64,000 bases of DNA from DAOMNN01 sp035443825 (lineage in GTDB: Bacteria; Pseudomonadota; Gammaproteobacteria; Burkholderiales; Rhodocyclaceae), in the NCBI GenBank assembly GCA_035443825.1, contig DAOMNN010000003.1, positions 17,464 through 81,463 on the forward strand, given 5' to 3'. Position numbers and translations under genes: made by a program. Numbering within the stretch: the stretch's first letter is position 1; each line of letters begins with the position of its first letter. This document shows positions 42,779 to 52,103 of this stretch, piece after piece. Below the pieces are notes generated by a model. That model was not told where the DNA came from and ran no database searches. It saw nothing but the letters and a program-made list of their open reading frames with translations.

Positions 42779-44941
42779 ATGACAGAAGAATCCTTCGCGC
42801 TTCCGCCGGACGTCGGAACGCTACCGGCCGAGCCCGACACGGGCCTGGCCTGCCTGGTGATGCTGGCACGTTTTCACGCGACAGCGGCCGATCCGGGGCA
42901 ACTGGCACACGAGCACGCGGTGGACGGCGGCCCATTCGGCATCGCCGAAATCCTGCTCGCCGGGAAGAAGCTGGGACTACAGGCCAAGCGTGTGACGACC
43001 ACGTTGGCGCGGCTGGCGCGTACGCCCCTGCCGGCAATCGCAGTCATGCGCGGGGGCGAATTCGTCGTCCTGGCCCGGGCCGATGAAGACCAGGTGCTGG
43101 TGCACGACCCGCGGGCCGGTCGTCCGCAGGTGATCGAGCGGGAAACCTTCGCCGCCGCCTGGACGGGCGAACTCATTCTGTTCGCGTCCCGCGCATCACT
43201 GGCCGGAGATCTGGCGCGTTTCGATTTCTCGTGGTTCGTGCCGGCACTGGTCAGGCACCGGCGGCTCATCGGCGAGGTTCTGGCGGTGTCGTTCGCACTG
43301 AACCTGTTCGCTCTGGTTACGCCGCTGTTCTTCCAGGTGGTGATGGACAAGGTGCTGGTTCATCGCGGACTCACCACGCTCGACGTGATCGCGATCGGAC
43401 TGCTGGTGGTGTCGTTGTTCGAAGTGGTGCTCTCAGGGCTGCGCAGCTACGTCTTTGCGCACACGACCAGCCGGATCGACGTGGAGCTGGGTGCGCGGCT
43501 GTTCCGCCACCTGCTGAACCTGCCGCTGGCGTATTTCCAGGCTCGCCGGGTCGGGGATTCGGTCGCGCGCGTGCGCGAGTTGGAGAACATCCGGGCCTTC
43601 CTGACCGGCAACGCGATCACGGTGGTGCTCGACGTGTTCTTTTCGGTCGTGTTCATCGCCGTGATGGTGCTCTACAGCGGTTGGCTCACGCTGGTCGTGC
43701 TCGCCTCTCTGCCGCTGTACGCGGCGATCTCGCTGACGATCACGCCGCTATTGCGCGCGCGTCTACACGAGAAGTTCAACCGCGGGGCGGAGAACCAGGC
43801 TTTTCTGGTTGAAGCGGTGTCCGGCGTCGATACGGTCAAGAGCATGGCGGTGGAGCCCCAGATGACCCGGCGTTGGGACAACCAGCTGGCTGCGTACGTA
43901 TCGGCCAGCTTCCGCGCCAACACCTTGTCCACGATTGCGCACGAGGGCGTGAACCTGGTGGGCAAGCTGGTCACCGTGGGCACGCTGTGGCTGGGAGCGC
44001 GGCTGGTGATCGATGGCCAACTGACCGTCGGGCAACTGATCGCGTTCAACATGCTGGCCGGGCGGGTCGCGCAGCCGATCATGAGACTGGCGCAGTTGTG
44101 GACCGACTTCCAGCAGGTGGGCATCTCCATGCAACGCCTGGGGGACATCCTGAATGCGCGCACCGAACTGGCGGGCGGCAACCGCTCGACCTTGCCTCCG
44201 CTTGCGGGAAGAATCGAGTTCGATCACGTGCATTTCCGCTACCGCCCGGATGGCCAGGAAGTCCTGCGCGGGGTGAGCCTGACGATCGCGGCGGGCGAGG
44301 TGATCGGCATCGTCGGCCGGTCGGGCTCGGGCAAGAGCACGCTCACGCGCCTGGTTCAGCGACTGTTCGTGCCCGAACGCGGACGGGTGCTGATCGACGG
44401 GATCGACCTCGCGCAGGCCGATGCGGCCTCGTTGCGCCGACAGATTGGGGTCGTCCTGCAGGAGAACCTGCTGTTCAACCGGACGATCCGCGAAAACATC
44501 GCACTGACCGACCCCGGCGCGCCGATCGCGACGGCGATCGCCGCCGCGAAACTGGCCGGTGCGCACGAGTTCATTCTCGAACTGCCGGACGGCTACGACA
44601 CCGTGGTGGGCGAGCAGGGCGCCACGCTTTCGGGTGGGCAGCGCCAGCGCATCGCCATTGCGCGCGCACTGCTCGGCAACCCGCGCATCCTGATCTTCGA
44701 CGAGGCCACCAGCGCGCTGGACTACGAGTCCGAGCGCATCATCCAGGAAAACATGCGTGCGATCTGCCGCGGGCGGACCGTGATCATCATCGCACATCGC
44801 TTGTCGACGGTACGCGAGGCCGACCGGCTCGTGGTGATGGAAAGGGGCGAGATCGTCGAGTCGGGCACGCACTGCGATCTTGCCCGGCGCGAGGGCGGCC
44901 GCTACGCGCATCTGCTCGCCTTGCAGGGCAGTGGTGGATGA
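42779..44941 (+). CDS. Type I secretion ABC exporter with C39-like domain (HlyB/RtxB type)
   Basis: 720 residues. N-terminal C39-like domain (~10-130), whose catalytic cysteine position in the DCGxAC motif reads DTGLAC, so no protease activity is expected; in HlyB the same degenerate domain binds the RTX substrate. Then a six-helix exporter domain (~155-450) and an ATPase with GRSGSGKST, LSGGQRQR and ILIFDEATSALD, and H-loop IAHRLST. It would export the RTX protein encoded just upstream. Its stop overlaps the HlyD-type start. Confidence 0.95.
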   Translation: MTEESFALPPDVGTLPAEPDTGLACLVMLARFHATAADPGQLAHEHAVDGGPFGIAEILLAGKKLGLQAKRVTTTLARLARTPLPAIAVMRGGEFVVLARADEDQVLVHDPRAGRPQVIERETFAAAWTGELILFASRASLAGDLARFDFSWFVPALVRHRRLIGEVLAVSFALNLFALVTPLFFQVVMDKVLVHRGLTTLDVIAIGLLVVSLFEVVLSGLRSYVFAHTTSRIDVELGARLFRHLLNLPLAYFQARRVGDSVARVRELENIRAFLTGNAITVVLDVFFSVVFIAVMVLYSGWLTLVVLASLPLYAAISLTITPLLRARLHEKFNRGAENQAFLVEAVSGVDTVKSMAVEPQMTRRWDNQLAAYVSASFRANTLSTIAHEGVNLVGKLVTVGTLWLGARLVIDGQLTVGQLIAFNMLAGRVAQPIMRLAQLWTDFQQVGISMQRLGDILNARTELAGGNRSTLPPLAGRIEFDHVHFRYRPDGQEVLRGVSLTIAAGEVIGIVGRSGSGKSTLTRLVQRLFVPERGRVLIDGIDLAQADAASLRRQIGVVLQENLLFNRTIRENIALTDPGAPIATAIAAAKLAGAHEFILELPDGYDTVVGEQGATLSGGQRQRIAIARALLGNPRILIFDEATSALDYESERIIQENMRAICRGRTVIIIAHRLSTVREADRLVVMERGEIVESGTHCDLARREGGRYAHLLALQGSGG

Positions 44942-46374
44942 AGCTGCGCCTGCAAGCCCTGCGCGATCTGTTGACTCGCTACGGTGCCGTGCTCGCTCAC
45001 GCCTGGCGACATCGACGCGAGATGGACGCGCCTGCGCGCCTTCCACACGAGGCGCGCTTTCTTCCGGCCACGCTGGCACTGCAGGAGACGCCGGTTCATC
45101 CTGCGCCGCGAGTGGCCATGGGGCTGATTCTGCTGTTTGCGCTGCTGGCCTTGCTCTGGGCGGTGTTCGGTCACGTCGACGTCGTAGCGACGGCCGCCGG
45201 CAAGATCGTCCCCGACAGCCGCAGCAAGGTGGTTCAGCCGCAGGAGACCGGCACCATCGTTGCCATCCACGTGCGTGACGGCCAGGTAGTCCGGGCCGGG
45301 GACCACCTGATCGAGCTGGATGCCACGATGGCGCGTGCCGACGTAGAGCGATTGCGCAGCGACCTGTTTGCCGCATCGCTCGATGCGGTGCGCCATCGCG
45401 TATTGCTTGCTGCTCAGGATGTGCGGCAGGCCCCGGAGCGCGGCACGGTGCAAGCCGCGCTGGCGGAGGATCTGGATCCGCAGCGTCTCGAGGCCGAGCA
45501 TCGGCTGGTTGCCGGCGCGTACGCTGCATACGTTTCCGCACTTGAGCAACTCGACGCAGAGATCATCCGGCGCGAGGCCGAACGACGTGCCACACAGGCT
45601 GTGGTCGAGAAGCTGCGCCAGACGCTGCCCATCGCCGAGCAGCGGGCGCGTGACTACCGTGATCTGATGGACAGGCGCTTCGTCTCGCGCCATGGATACC
45701 TCGACCTGGAGCAGGCACGCATCGAACAGGAGCGCGACCTGGCCGCCCAACAGGAAAAGCTGGCCGAGATTGCCGCCTCACGCGTGGAGGCAGAACGCCA
45801 GAAGGCCCGCATCGTGGCCGAAACACGACGCGAATGGCTCGACCGCCTTCAGGCGGCCGAAGAGCGTGCAGCGGCGCTTTCGCAGGAACTTCTCAAGGCG
45901 GAGAGTCGCGACCGGCTGATGCGGCTGACGGCACCGGTGGACGGGCGGGTGCAGCAACTGGCGGTACATACGCTGGGTGGCGTCGTGACCCCGGCCCAAC
46001 CTTTGATGGTGATCGTGCCGCTGGACAACCCGCTGGAGGTCGAGGCGCTGGTCCCAAACAAGGACATTGGCTTTGTGCACGCGGGCCAGGAAGTGGAGGT
46101 CAAGGTCGAGACTTTTCCCTTCACCCGCTACGGCACGATCGCAGGCGAGGTTCTCGACGTGTCCTCGGATGCCGTCCAGGACGAGAAGTTCGGACTGGTA
46201 TTCACCGCACGGGTAAGCCTGGCGCACGATACGCTCAAGATCGACGGTCGCACCGTGCGCGTGTCGCCCGGCATGGCGGTGATCGTGGAGGTGAAGACGG
46301 GCACGAGACGGCTGATCGAGTTCTTCCTTGGCCCGCTTCTGCGTTACGCCGATGAAAGCCTGCGCGAGCGCTGA
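44938..46374 (+). CDS. HlyD-family type I secretion periplasmic adaptor
   Basis: 478 residues from ATG 44938 (ATGA overlap). A cytosolic N-terminus of ~58 residues, one membrane helix (MGLILLFALLALLWAVF), biotinyl-lipoyl-like segments (VVQPQETGTIVAIHVRDGQVV and LTAPVDGRVQQLAVHTLGGVV) flanking a long alpha-helical hairpin, and a C-terminal beta-barrel. It bridges the ABC exporter to a TolC-type outer-membrane channel. No tolC gene is in the window, so the channel must be supplied from elsewhere. Confidence 0.95.
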   Translation: MKLRLQALRDLLTRYGAVLAHAWRHRREMDAPARLPHEARFLPATLALQETPVHPAPRVAMGLILLFALLALLWAVFGHVDVVATAAGKIVPDSRSKVVQPQETGTIVAIHVRDGQVVRAGDHLIELDATMARADVERLRSDLFAASLDAVRHRVLLAAQDVRQAPERGTVQAALAEDLDPQRLEAEHRLVAGAYAAYVSALEQLDAEIIRREAERRATQAVVEKLRQTLPIAEQRARDYRDLMDRRFVSRHGYLDLEQARIEQERDLAAQQEKLAEIAASRVEAERQKARIVAETRREWLDRLQAAEERAAALSQELLKAESRDRLMRLTAPVDGRVQQLAVHTLGGVVTPAQPLMVIVPLDNPLEVEALVPNKDIGFVHAGQEVEVKVETFPFTRYGTIAGEVLDVSSDAVQDEKFGLVFTARVSLAHDTLKIDGRTVRVSPGMAVIVEVKTGTRRLIEFFLGPLLRYADESLRER

Positions 46375-46502
46375 TGCCCCCCGTCGAGTCGATGTTGACG
46401 GTAGCGATGGCGCCCTTCCGGAAGTGGGCCGGTCATGACCGAGGACGGCGCTCGTGATCTGCAAAGCACGGAAACGGTTCGCCCACTGCGCTCCAGAAGG
46501 TA

Positions 46503-46527
46503 AAAAGCCGGCCCATGGCCGGCTTTT
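46503..46527. terminator. Bidirectional terminator between hlyD-type gene and ppiC
   Basis: AAAAGCCGGCC-CAT-GGCCGGCTTTT, a perfect 11-bp inverted repeat with A and T tails, serving the plus-strand secretion genes and the minus-strand ppiC. Confidence 0.9.
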
Positions 46528-46546
46528 GCGCTAGTGCGGGTGGTGC

Positions 46547-47329
46547 TTATTCCACCTTGGCGTTCGCACGCAGTTGCAGCAGGTGCTGCTCGATCTTCTG
46601 CTGCTGGAGACGCTGCTGGAGTTGCGGCTTGACCTCTTCGAAAGCCGGCGGTTCGAGGTCGCGAACGTCGTCGAGCTGAATCACGTGGTAGCCGAAATCG
46701 CTCTTGACCGGGGTGGCACTGTACTGTCCCTTCTCGAGGGCGACCAGCGCCTCGGAGAAGGGCTGCACGAACATGCCCGGGTTGCTCCAGCCCAGTTCGC
46801 CGCCGCGGTCCTTGGAACCCGGATCGAGCGATTCGCCGGCGAGCGTCGCGAAGTTCTCACCGGCACGCAGGCGCGCGATGATGGCCTTCGCCTGCTCCTC
46901 GGTTTCCACCAGAACGTGGCGCGGGAGATACTCCTTGCCACCGACCCGGGCCCGAATCTGATCGTACTCGCGCCGGAGGTCGGCGTCGCTGACGGGGTTC
47001 TTGCTGACATAGTCCTGCAGGTAGGCACGAATGAGGATCGCCTGCCGGGCAAGGTCCATCTGCGCCTGTACCTCGTCCTTCTTGTTGATCCCGCTCTTCT
47101 CGGCGGCCTGGGCCAGTACCGTGCGGCGGATGAGTTCCTCGCGAACCGCGTCGCGCAACTGCGGACCGTCCTCCGCGCCCTGGGCACGCTGCTCGTCGAG
47201 CATCACCTTCGCATGGGTCGCGGGAATCGCGGTGCCATTGACCTTCGCGACCGGGTCGGCTGCCGAGGCCGCAAAGGCAAACATTCCGGTTACGAACAAG
47301 AAGGCCAGGCGGGTGGAAACACGTTTCAT
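46547..47329 (-). CDS. ppiC: Periplasmic parvulin-type peptidyl-prolyl isomerase
   Basis: 260 residues from ATG 47329 with AAGGAA upstream; the TTG one codon earlier is less likely. Signal peptide to about residue 23 (FAFAASA-ADP). A SurA-like N-terminal helical region, then one parvulin domain (~135-230; RHVLVETEEQA, GGELGW, PVKSDFGYHVIQLDD). It helps outer-membrane and exported proteins fold. Start codon overlaps the bolA stop (TGATG). A fragment of a second copy lies at 37381-37587. Confidence 0.92.
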   Translation of the reverse strand: MKRVSTRLAFLFVTGMFAFAASAADPVAKVNGTAIPATHAKVMLDEQRAQGAEDGPQLRDAVREELIRRTVLAQAAEKSGINKKDEVQAQMDLARQAILIRAYLQDYVSKNPVSDADLRREYDQIRARVGGKEYLPRHVLVETEEQAKAIIARLRAGENFATLAGESLDPGSKDRGGELGWSNPGMFVQPFSEALVALEKGQYSATPVKSDFGYHVIQLDDVRDLEPPAFEEVKPQLQQRLQQQKIEQHLLQLRANAKVE

Positions 47330-47619
47330 CAAGATTCCTTTGCTGTAGGTTGATCACCGGCCTCATCGGCCGTCATTGCACGAATCGCCAGCGCATGTAC
47401 GGGACCCCGCATCATGTCGCCAAGCGCATCGTAAACCATCCGGTGGCGGGCCATCGTCCCCTTGCCGGAAAACTGCCCGGAAACGATCGTCAGCCGGAAG
47501 TGGCCGCCACCGCTTCGGGCGCCTGCATGACCGGCATGCAGCGCACTGTCGTCCTGTATGTCGATCGAGAGCGGCGCAAGCACCTGCAAGCGCCTTCTGA
47601 TTTCGTCGATCCTGTTCAA
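47329..47619 (-). CDS. bolA: BolA-family protein
   Basis: 96 residues starting at TTG 47619, which overlaps the yciI stop (TTGA) and has AAGGTG five bases before; an ATG further upstream lies inside yciI. The family core GGHFRLTIVSGQFSGK and MARHRMVYDALGDMM is complete, including the HALAIRAMT C-terminal block. BolA proteins bind monothiol glutaredoxins and act in Fe-S cluster handling and envelope/stress control. Middle gene of yciI-bolA-ppiC. Confidence 0.9.
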   Translation of the reverse strand: MNRIDEIRRRLQVLAPLSIDIQDDSALHAGHAGARSGGGHFRLTIVSGQFSGKGTMARHRMVYDALGDMMRGPVHALAIRAMTADEAGDQPTAKES

Positions 47620-47915
47620 GGAAGCACCTTTTTGTAGGGTCGCACGGTGGTGCGCGCAAATACACCCTGTTGCACATAAGGATCGTCGGCCAGCCAACGC
47701 TGCGCATCGGCGAGAGATTCGAACTCGGCGACGACAAGGCTACCGAAGAAACCGGCCGGGCCGGGATCGGGCGAATCGATCGCTGGCATGGGTCCCGCAA
47801 TCAGCAGACGTCCGTCGTCGCGCAAGGCCTCGAGCCGCGCCACATGCGCCGGACGGGCAGCCATGCGCGCATCCAGGGTACCGGGAGCATCTTCGCCCAT
47901 GAGTACATACAGCAT
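47616..47915 (-). CDS. YciI-family protein
   Basis: 99 residues, a ferredoxin-like alpha/beta barrel. The opening LYVLMGEDAPG and the segments AARPAHVARL, DGRLLIAGPMP and AQRWLADDPYVQQGVF fit YciI; the His/Asp pair proposed as active is present (H24 and the D of ADDPY). Biochemical role unclear. First gene of yciI-bolA-ppiC. Confidence 0.88.
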   Translation of the reverse strand: MLYVLMGEDAPGTLDARMAARPAHVARLEALRDDGRLLIAGPMPAIDSPDPGPAGFFGSLVVAEFESLADAQRWLADDPYVQQGVFARTTVRPYKKVLP

Positions 47916-48082
47916 GTCAGAACACTTTCCTTTCGGCCCATCGGGACATCATTGATGCGCGTCGATTATACGCACTTGCAGTGCGCGGGACGAATCTGAA
48001 ACGCGGCGCGCGCATGTCACCTGGCCTCCCACACGACTCATCGTCACTGCGGAAATGCAGTATCGACCCCTTGGCGAGTGCT

Positions 48083-49519
48083 TCATGCCTCACCCCGTCC
48101 TTGCCCCGGGGATTTCGCCTCCTCACCGCGCCTGTCCTTGTCCAGGGGCAGCCTCAGAATCGCACACAATCCGCCCCCCTCGCGGGCCAAGAGATGAAGA
48201 CTCCCGCCGTGCGTCGCCATGATGCGATCGACGATCGCCAGCCCCAGACCTGCGCCCTTCGTATCCGATCGCGTGGCGTCCAGGCGCGTAAAAGGGTGCC
48301 GCAGGCGCTCGACTTCGTGCTCGGGAATGCCGGGGCCACGATCGGCGATCTCGAGCAGGACAGCGGACTCGGACCGTCGCACGGCGATATCCACGGGTTT
48401 CTCAGGGCCCGCATAGCGGATCGCATTGTCGACGAGGTTCGCGATCGCGCGCCGCAGCGGCAGGGCACGCCCCGGCACCATGAGTTCGTCGGGAAGATCG
48501 AGATTCAGGCGTATGCCGCGGAGGCGATAGGGCTCCGAAAGATCGGAAACGAGTTCAACCAGATCGACGGGCTGTTTGGGCTCCTTGGGCTCGCCTCGGC
48601 CGAAATCGAGAAACTGCCCGATGATGCGATCCATCTCCTCGATGTCGGAAACCATCGGCGCCACGTCCGACTCCGGCGCTCCGGACATCTCCACACCGAG
48701 GCGCAGCCGTGCCAGGGGCGTACGCAGGTCATGCGACACACCGGCAAGTATCAGGGTGCGGTCGGCATCGGTGCGCGCCAGATCGCCGGCCATCTGATTG
48801 AAGGCGTGTGCGACCGCCGCAATCTCCAGCGGACCGGTTTCCGGCAACGCGGGCGGACGTTGACCGCGTCCGACGATGCGCGCGGCACGCGCCAGGTTTC
48901 GCAGCGGCGAGCTGATGCGTGACACGATGAGAAAAGCGCCCAGAAGCGCCACCAGCAGCGCTCCGCCACCCCACATCAGCCAGTCCAGGGCTCCCGGTTG
49001 CAGGACGCGCTCCGGGGGCAGCATGACCCAGAAATCGTCCGGGTCGTCCGGATCGAGCTTGAAACTCACCCAGAATCCGTCTAGCGTCTTCCAACGTGAA
49101 GCCAGGCGGGTATGCGGCCCGAGCTGACGACGAATCTCGCCACTTAGAAGACGCATCGGGCGTGTATCCGGGAGGGGGATCAGTTCATCCGACGCTTCGG
49201 ACGGATAGATGCGAATGCCTTCGAGTGCGGCCAGATCGATGAGCAGTTCGGTACGTCGCGTCACTTCGGCATTGATCAGCGCAGTCCGCGTCAGATTGAC
49301 CACGCTGACGACCATCTGGGCCAGGTCTCGCGCTCGTGCGGGTTCCTGGAAGTGCCGAAAGATCTGCGACCACGCCGCCAACGCGAGAATTAGCACCAAT
49401 GCGATGAGCAGAAAGGTCTGCCATAGGAGGGTGTGAGGAACCAGGTGCGGCGCAAAACCGTGGGCGGTCTTGCCGTCCCCCATGACTGCATGATCCGTGA
49501 CCCGCGTTTCAGTCGTCAC
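48083..49519 (-). CDS. envZ: EnvZ-like sensor histidine kinase
   Basis: 478 residues from GTG 49519; ATG 49483 (12 residues shorter) is an equally weak alternative since neither has a clear ribosome site. Two membrane helices (~31-52 and ~183-202) flank a ~130-residue periplasmic domain; HAMP at ~205-255; H-box VSHDLRTPLARLRLGVEM with the phospho-accepting histidine; N box NLVDNAIRYA; G boxes DRGPGIP and GAGLGLAIVDRI. The match to EnvZ is in the H-box. Partner is the OmpR-type gene 72 bases upstream. Confidence 0.9.
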   Translation of the reverse strand: MTTETRVTDHAVMGDGKTAHGFAPHLVPHTLLWQTFLLIALVLILALAAWSQIFRHFQEPARARDLAQMVVSVVNLTRTALINAEVTRRTELLIDLAALEGIRIYPSEASDELIPLPDTRPMRLLSGEIRRQLGPHTRLASRWKTLDGFWVSFKLDPDDPDDFWVMLPPERVLQPGALDWLMWGGGALLVALLGAFLIVSRISSPLRNLARAARIVGRGQRPPALPETGPLEIAAVAHAFNQMAGDLARTDADRTLILAGVSHDLRTPLARLRLGVEMSGAPESDVAPMVSDIEEMDRIIGQFLDFGRGEPKEPKQPVDLVELVSDLSEPYRLRGIRLNLDLPDELMVPGRALPLRRAIANLVDNAIRYAGPEKPVDIAVRRSESAVLLEIADRGPGIPEHEVERLRHPFTRLDATRSDTKGAGLGLAIVDRIMATHGGSLHLLAREGGGLCAILRLPLDKDRRGEEAKSPGQGRGEA

Positions 49520-49591
49520 ACCGGTACGCGGTCTTGTTGGCTGTCTCGATCACGGGACATTCGAGGTTGTCCGGCCACGTTCATCTTCAGG

Positions 49592-50317
49592 CTAGGCCTT
49601 TACGTCATCGGGCACGAAAACGTAGCCGAAACCCCACACCGTCTGAATGAAACGCGGCTTGGCCGGATCGTCTTCTACCAGCTTGCGCAGGCGGCTGACC
49701 TGAACGTCGATGGCACGATCGAAAACGCCATATTCCCGCCCACGTGCGAGTTCCATCAGTTTGTCGCGTGACAGCGGCTGGCGCGGATGCTGGAGCAGAA
49801 CCTTGAGAAGGGAGAACTCGCCCGTGGTCAGGGCGACATCGTCGCCATCGCGGGTCAGCGCACGCGTTCCGAGATTCACCGTCACGCGGCCGAAGCTCAC
49901 GACTTCGTCCTCCATGGTCGGCGCGCCCGGCAGGGCCACCGGTCGGCGGCGCATCACCGCGTGGACCCGCGCGACCAGTTCGCGCGGATTGAAAGGCTTG
50001 GGCAGGTAATCGTCGGCCCCCATTTCGAGCCCGATGATCCGGTCGACCTCGTCGCCCTTGGCGGTCAGCATCACGATCGGGATCGGATTCTCTTCGGCTC
50101 GTAGGCGGCGGCAGATTCCCAGTCCGTCTTCCCCGGGCAGCATCAGGTCCAGCACGATCAGGTCGAAGTGCTCGCGATGAAGTGCTCGATCCATCGCGGT
50201 GGCGTCCGCGACCGCCTTGATCGAAAACCCCTGTTCCATCAGATATCGCGTCAGCAACTCGCGCAACCGGGCGTCGTCGTCAACGAGAAGAATCTTGTAT
50301 CGCACCTTTGCGTTCAT
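49592..50317 (-). CDS. ompR: OmpR-type response regulator
   Basis: 241 residues. Receiver with acidic pocket D13-D15, phospho-site D57 (LIVLDLMLPGEDG), T85-type switch in MLTAKG and the conserved lysine in LPKPF. C-terminal winged helix (~140-235; SRDKLMELARGREYGVFDRAIDVQVSRLRKLVE) as in OmpR. It acts with the EnvZ-like kinase on the same strand, in response to osmotic or envelope signals by family. Divergent from a small exported protein gene. Confidence 0.93.
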   Translation of the reverse strand: MNAKVRYKILLVDDDARLRELLTRYLMEQGFSIKAVADATAMDRALHREHFDLIVLDLMLPGEDGLGICRRLRAEENPIPIVMLTAKGDEVDRIIGLEMGADDYLPKPFNPRELVARVHAVMRRRPVALPGAPTMEDEVVSFGRVTVNLGTRALTRDGDDVALTTGEFSLLKVLLQHPRQPLSRDKLMELARGREYGVFDRAIDVQVSRLRKLVEDDPAKPRFIQTVWGFGYVFVPDDVKA

Positions 50318-50563
50318 ATGTCACATCCTATCGTGCAGGTCGATGGCATGCTAGAGGGCATCGGGACGTATCGGAACGATGGACAGGTAACGCTTCGTAA
50401 GGTGATCGGGGGTACGCAATATCCCCTTACAAAGAGGCGTCGGATCGCGTCCCGTAACGCCCACCACGGCAGCTTTTGCCTGTATTTTTCAACTGTGCAC
50501 CACCTGATACGGAATATACGCCTCTTGGCCTCGATCATCGCCCCCTCCTGCAAGTGTCGAAGC

Positions 50564-50881
50564 ATGCGCCGTCGCACAGGCGGAGCACCCCGACTGATGT
50601 CGTTCGGGGTTCTCATGGCGAGCTTGTGTGTCCCCTTGTCGGGTCTTGCCACGGACAACGGCGAAGGCACGGTCGTCGCGGCTCCCGAGATCGTCGTCGA
50701 GCACCGCGAACAACGCCACATCGAACTCAGACGCGCCTTGGTCGGCGGAACCGAACTGCCTCCCCGCAGCAACGAACCGCGGCGCCTGTCTCCCGACGAG
50801 CGCGATACGCTGAGCCGCGAACTGCGTGAAGCGATGCAGGACGTCTACGACAATCGCCCACGCCGCGCCAGTTCCCAGTAG
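50564..50881 (+). CDS. Small exported hypothetical protein
   Basis: 105 residues from ATG 50564 (or 94 from ATG 50597). A signal peptide (SFGVLMASLCVPLSGLA) is followed by a charged mature part of about 70 residues ending in an arginine-rich helix (RRLSPDERDTLSRELREAMQDVYD). No recognised family. It stands divergent from ompR across about 246 bases, so OmpR control is possible. The upstream in-frame codons to 50168 overlap ompR and are rejected. Confidence 0.65.
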   Translation: MRRRTGGAPRLMSFGVLMASLCVPLSGLATDNGEGTVVAAPEIVVEHREQRHIELRRALVGGTELPPRSNEPRRLSPDERDTLSRELREAMQDVYDNRPRRASSQ

Positions 50882-50961
50882 CCCCCGGTCCCGCGTCGAG
50901 TTTTCTGCCTGAATCAGTCATCGCACTGTTGTTCCCCGGCAGCCGGTAAAATGCCGGCGCT

Positions 50962-51654
50962 ATGAAGATCCTCGCAATCGAAACGTCGTGCGAACACGCG
51001 ACCGTCGCCCTTCTCATCGGCGATGAACTCGTGCAGTGCAGCCTCGACGGTCAGTCCAACCACTCGGAACGACTGCTGCCGAGCTTGCACGAGTTGCTTG
51101 CCCGCTCGGAGACTCCGCTTCGCATGCTCGACGCCATCGCGTTCGGCTCCGGGCCGGGTGCCTTTACCGGCCTGCGCCTGGCGTGCGGCGTCGCCCAGGG
51201 TCTCGCAATGGGCGCCGACCTGGGACTCGTTCCCGTATGCAGTCTCTCGGCACTTGCCCTCCAGACGGGAGCGGAGCGGACCTTCGTGGCCATCGATGCA
51301 CGCATGGGCGAAGTCTATTCCGCAGCCTACGTACTATCCGGCGGACTGCCTGCACAGGTGCAGGACGTCGCCTGCCGGCCTCCGGAATCGTTGTCGCTGC
51401 CGGCGGGCGTTGATTGGCATGTCGTGGGGTCTGCGCTGCGCACCTACGAAGCAACCATCAGGGCTCGCCTGTCCACCCGGGTCTGCGGATGGGATGCGGA
51501 ACGGGTTCCGCAGGCTGCTGAGGTCGCAAGGATTGCGCGTAGCGAGATCGGTCTCGGACGCATCCTTCCACCGGAGCATGCCGCACCCCTTTACATCCGC
51601 GACAAGGTCGCCTTCACCACCGCTGAGCGGCTCGCACGAGGTGGGCGAGCGTGA
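50962..51654 (+). CDS. tsaB: tRNA threonylcarbamoyladenosine biosynthesis protein TsaB
   Basis: 230 residues. N-terminal ASKHA fold (ILAIETSCEHATVALLIGDE) with FGSGPGAFTGLRLACGVAQGLA, diagnostic for TsaB; the metal-site histidines of TsaD are absent as expected. It scaffolds TsaD and TsaE in making t6A37 on ANN-decoding tRNAs. The stop overlaps the rimI GTG start. Confidence 0.95.
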   Translation: MKILAIETSCEHATVALLIGDELVQCSLDGQSNHSERLLPSLHELLARSETPLRMLDAIAFGSGPGAFTGLRLACGVAQGLAMGADLGLVPVCSLSALALQTGAERTFVAIDARMGEVYSAAYVLSGGLPAQVQDVACRPPESLSLPAGVDWHVVGSALRTYEATIRARLSTRVCGWDAERVPQAAEVARIARSEIGLGRILPPEHAAPLYIRDKVAFTTAERLARGGRA

Positions 51655-52103
51655 GCGGAACCCTCGATTTCATGCCGATGTCGGAAGCCGATCTCGAGTG
51701 GGTGATCGACAACGAGCGCGAGTTGCATCCCTATCCGTGGTCATACGGCAACTTTGTCGATTCGCTCGCAGCGGGTTACAGTTCGTGGGTGATGCGCGAC
51801 GCCGGCGAACCGGTCGGGTATGCGGTGATGCTGCTGGTCCTGGACGAAGCGCATCTGCTCAACATCAGTGTCATCCGCGCCAGACACGGGAACGGCTTGG
51901 GCGCCGCCTTGCTTGCGCATCTCTTCGCCGAGGCACAGGCGCGCGGGGCGACCCAGTTCTTCCTCGAGGTTCGCCCGAGCAACGCGCGGGCGATTGCCTT
52001 GTATCGCCGCATTGGCTTCACTCCCATAGGGCGCCGCAATCGCTATTATCCGGCCGCCGATGGGGGTCGTGAGGATGCAATCGTGATGAGGCTGGACCTG
52101 TGA
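51651..52103 (+). CDS. rimI: Ribosomal protein S18 alanine N-acetyltransferase
   Basis: 150 residues from GTG 51651 (GTGA overlap with tsaB). A GNAT fold: LNISVIRARHGNGLGAALLAHL is the acetyl-CoA-binding V/I-R-x-x-G-x-G loop; FLEVRPSNARAIALYRRIGF is the RimI-typical second half. It acetylates the N-terminus of S18. The tsaB-rimI pairing is common. Its stop overlaps the next gene's GTG. Confidence 0.93.
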   Translation: MSGTLDFMPMSEADLEWVIDNERELHPYPWSYGNFVDSLAAGYSSWVMRDAGEPVGYAVMLLVLDEAHLLNISVIRARHGNGLGAALLAHLFAEAQARGATQFFLEVRPSNARAIALYRRIGFTPIGRRNRYYPAADGGREDAIVMRLDL

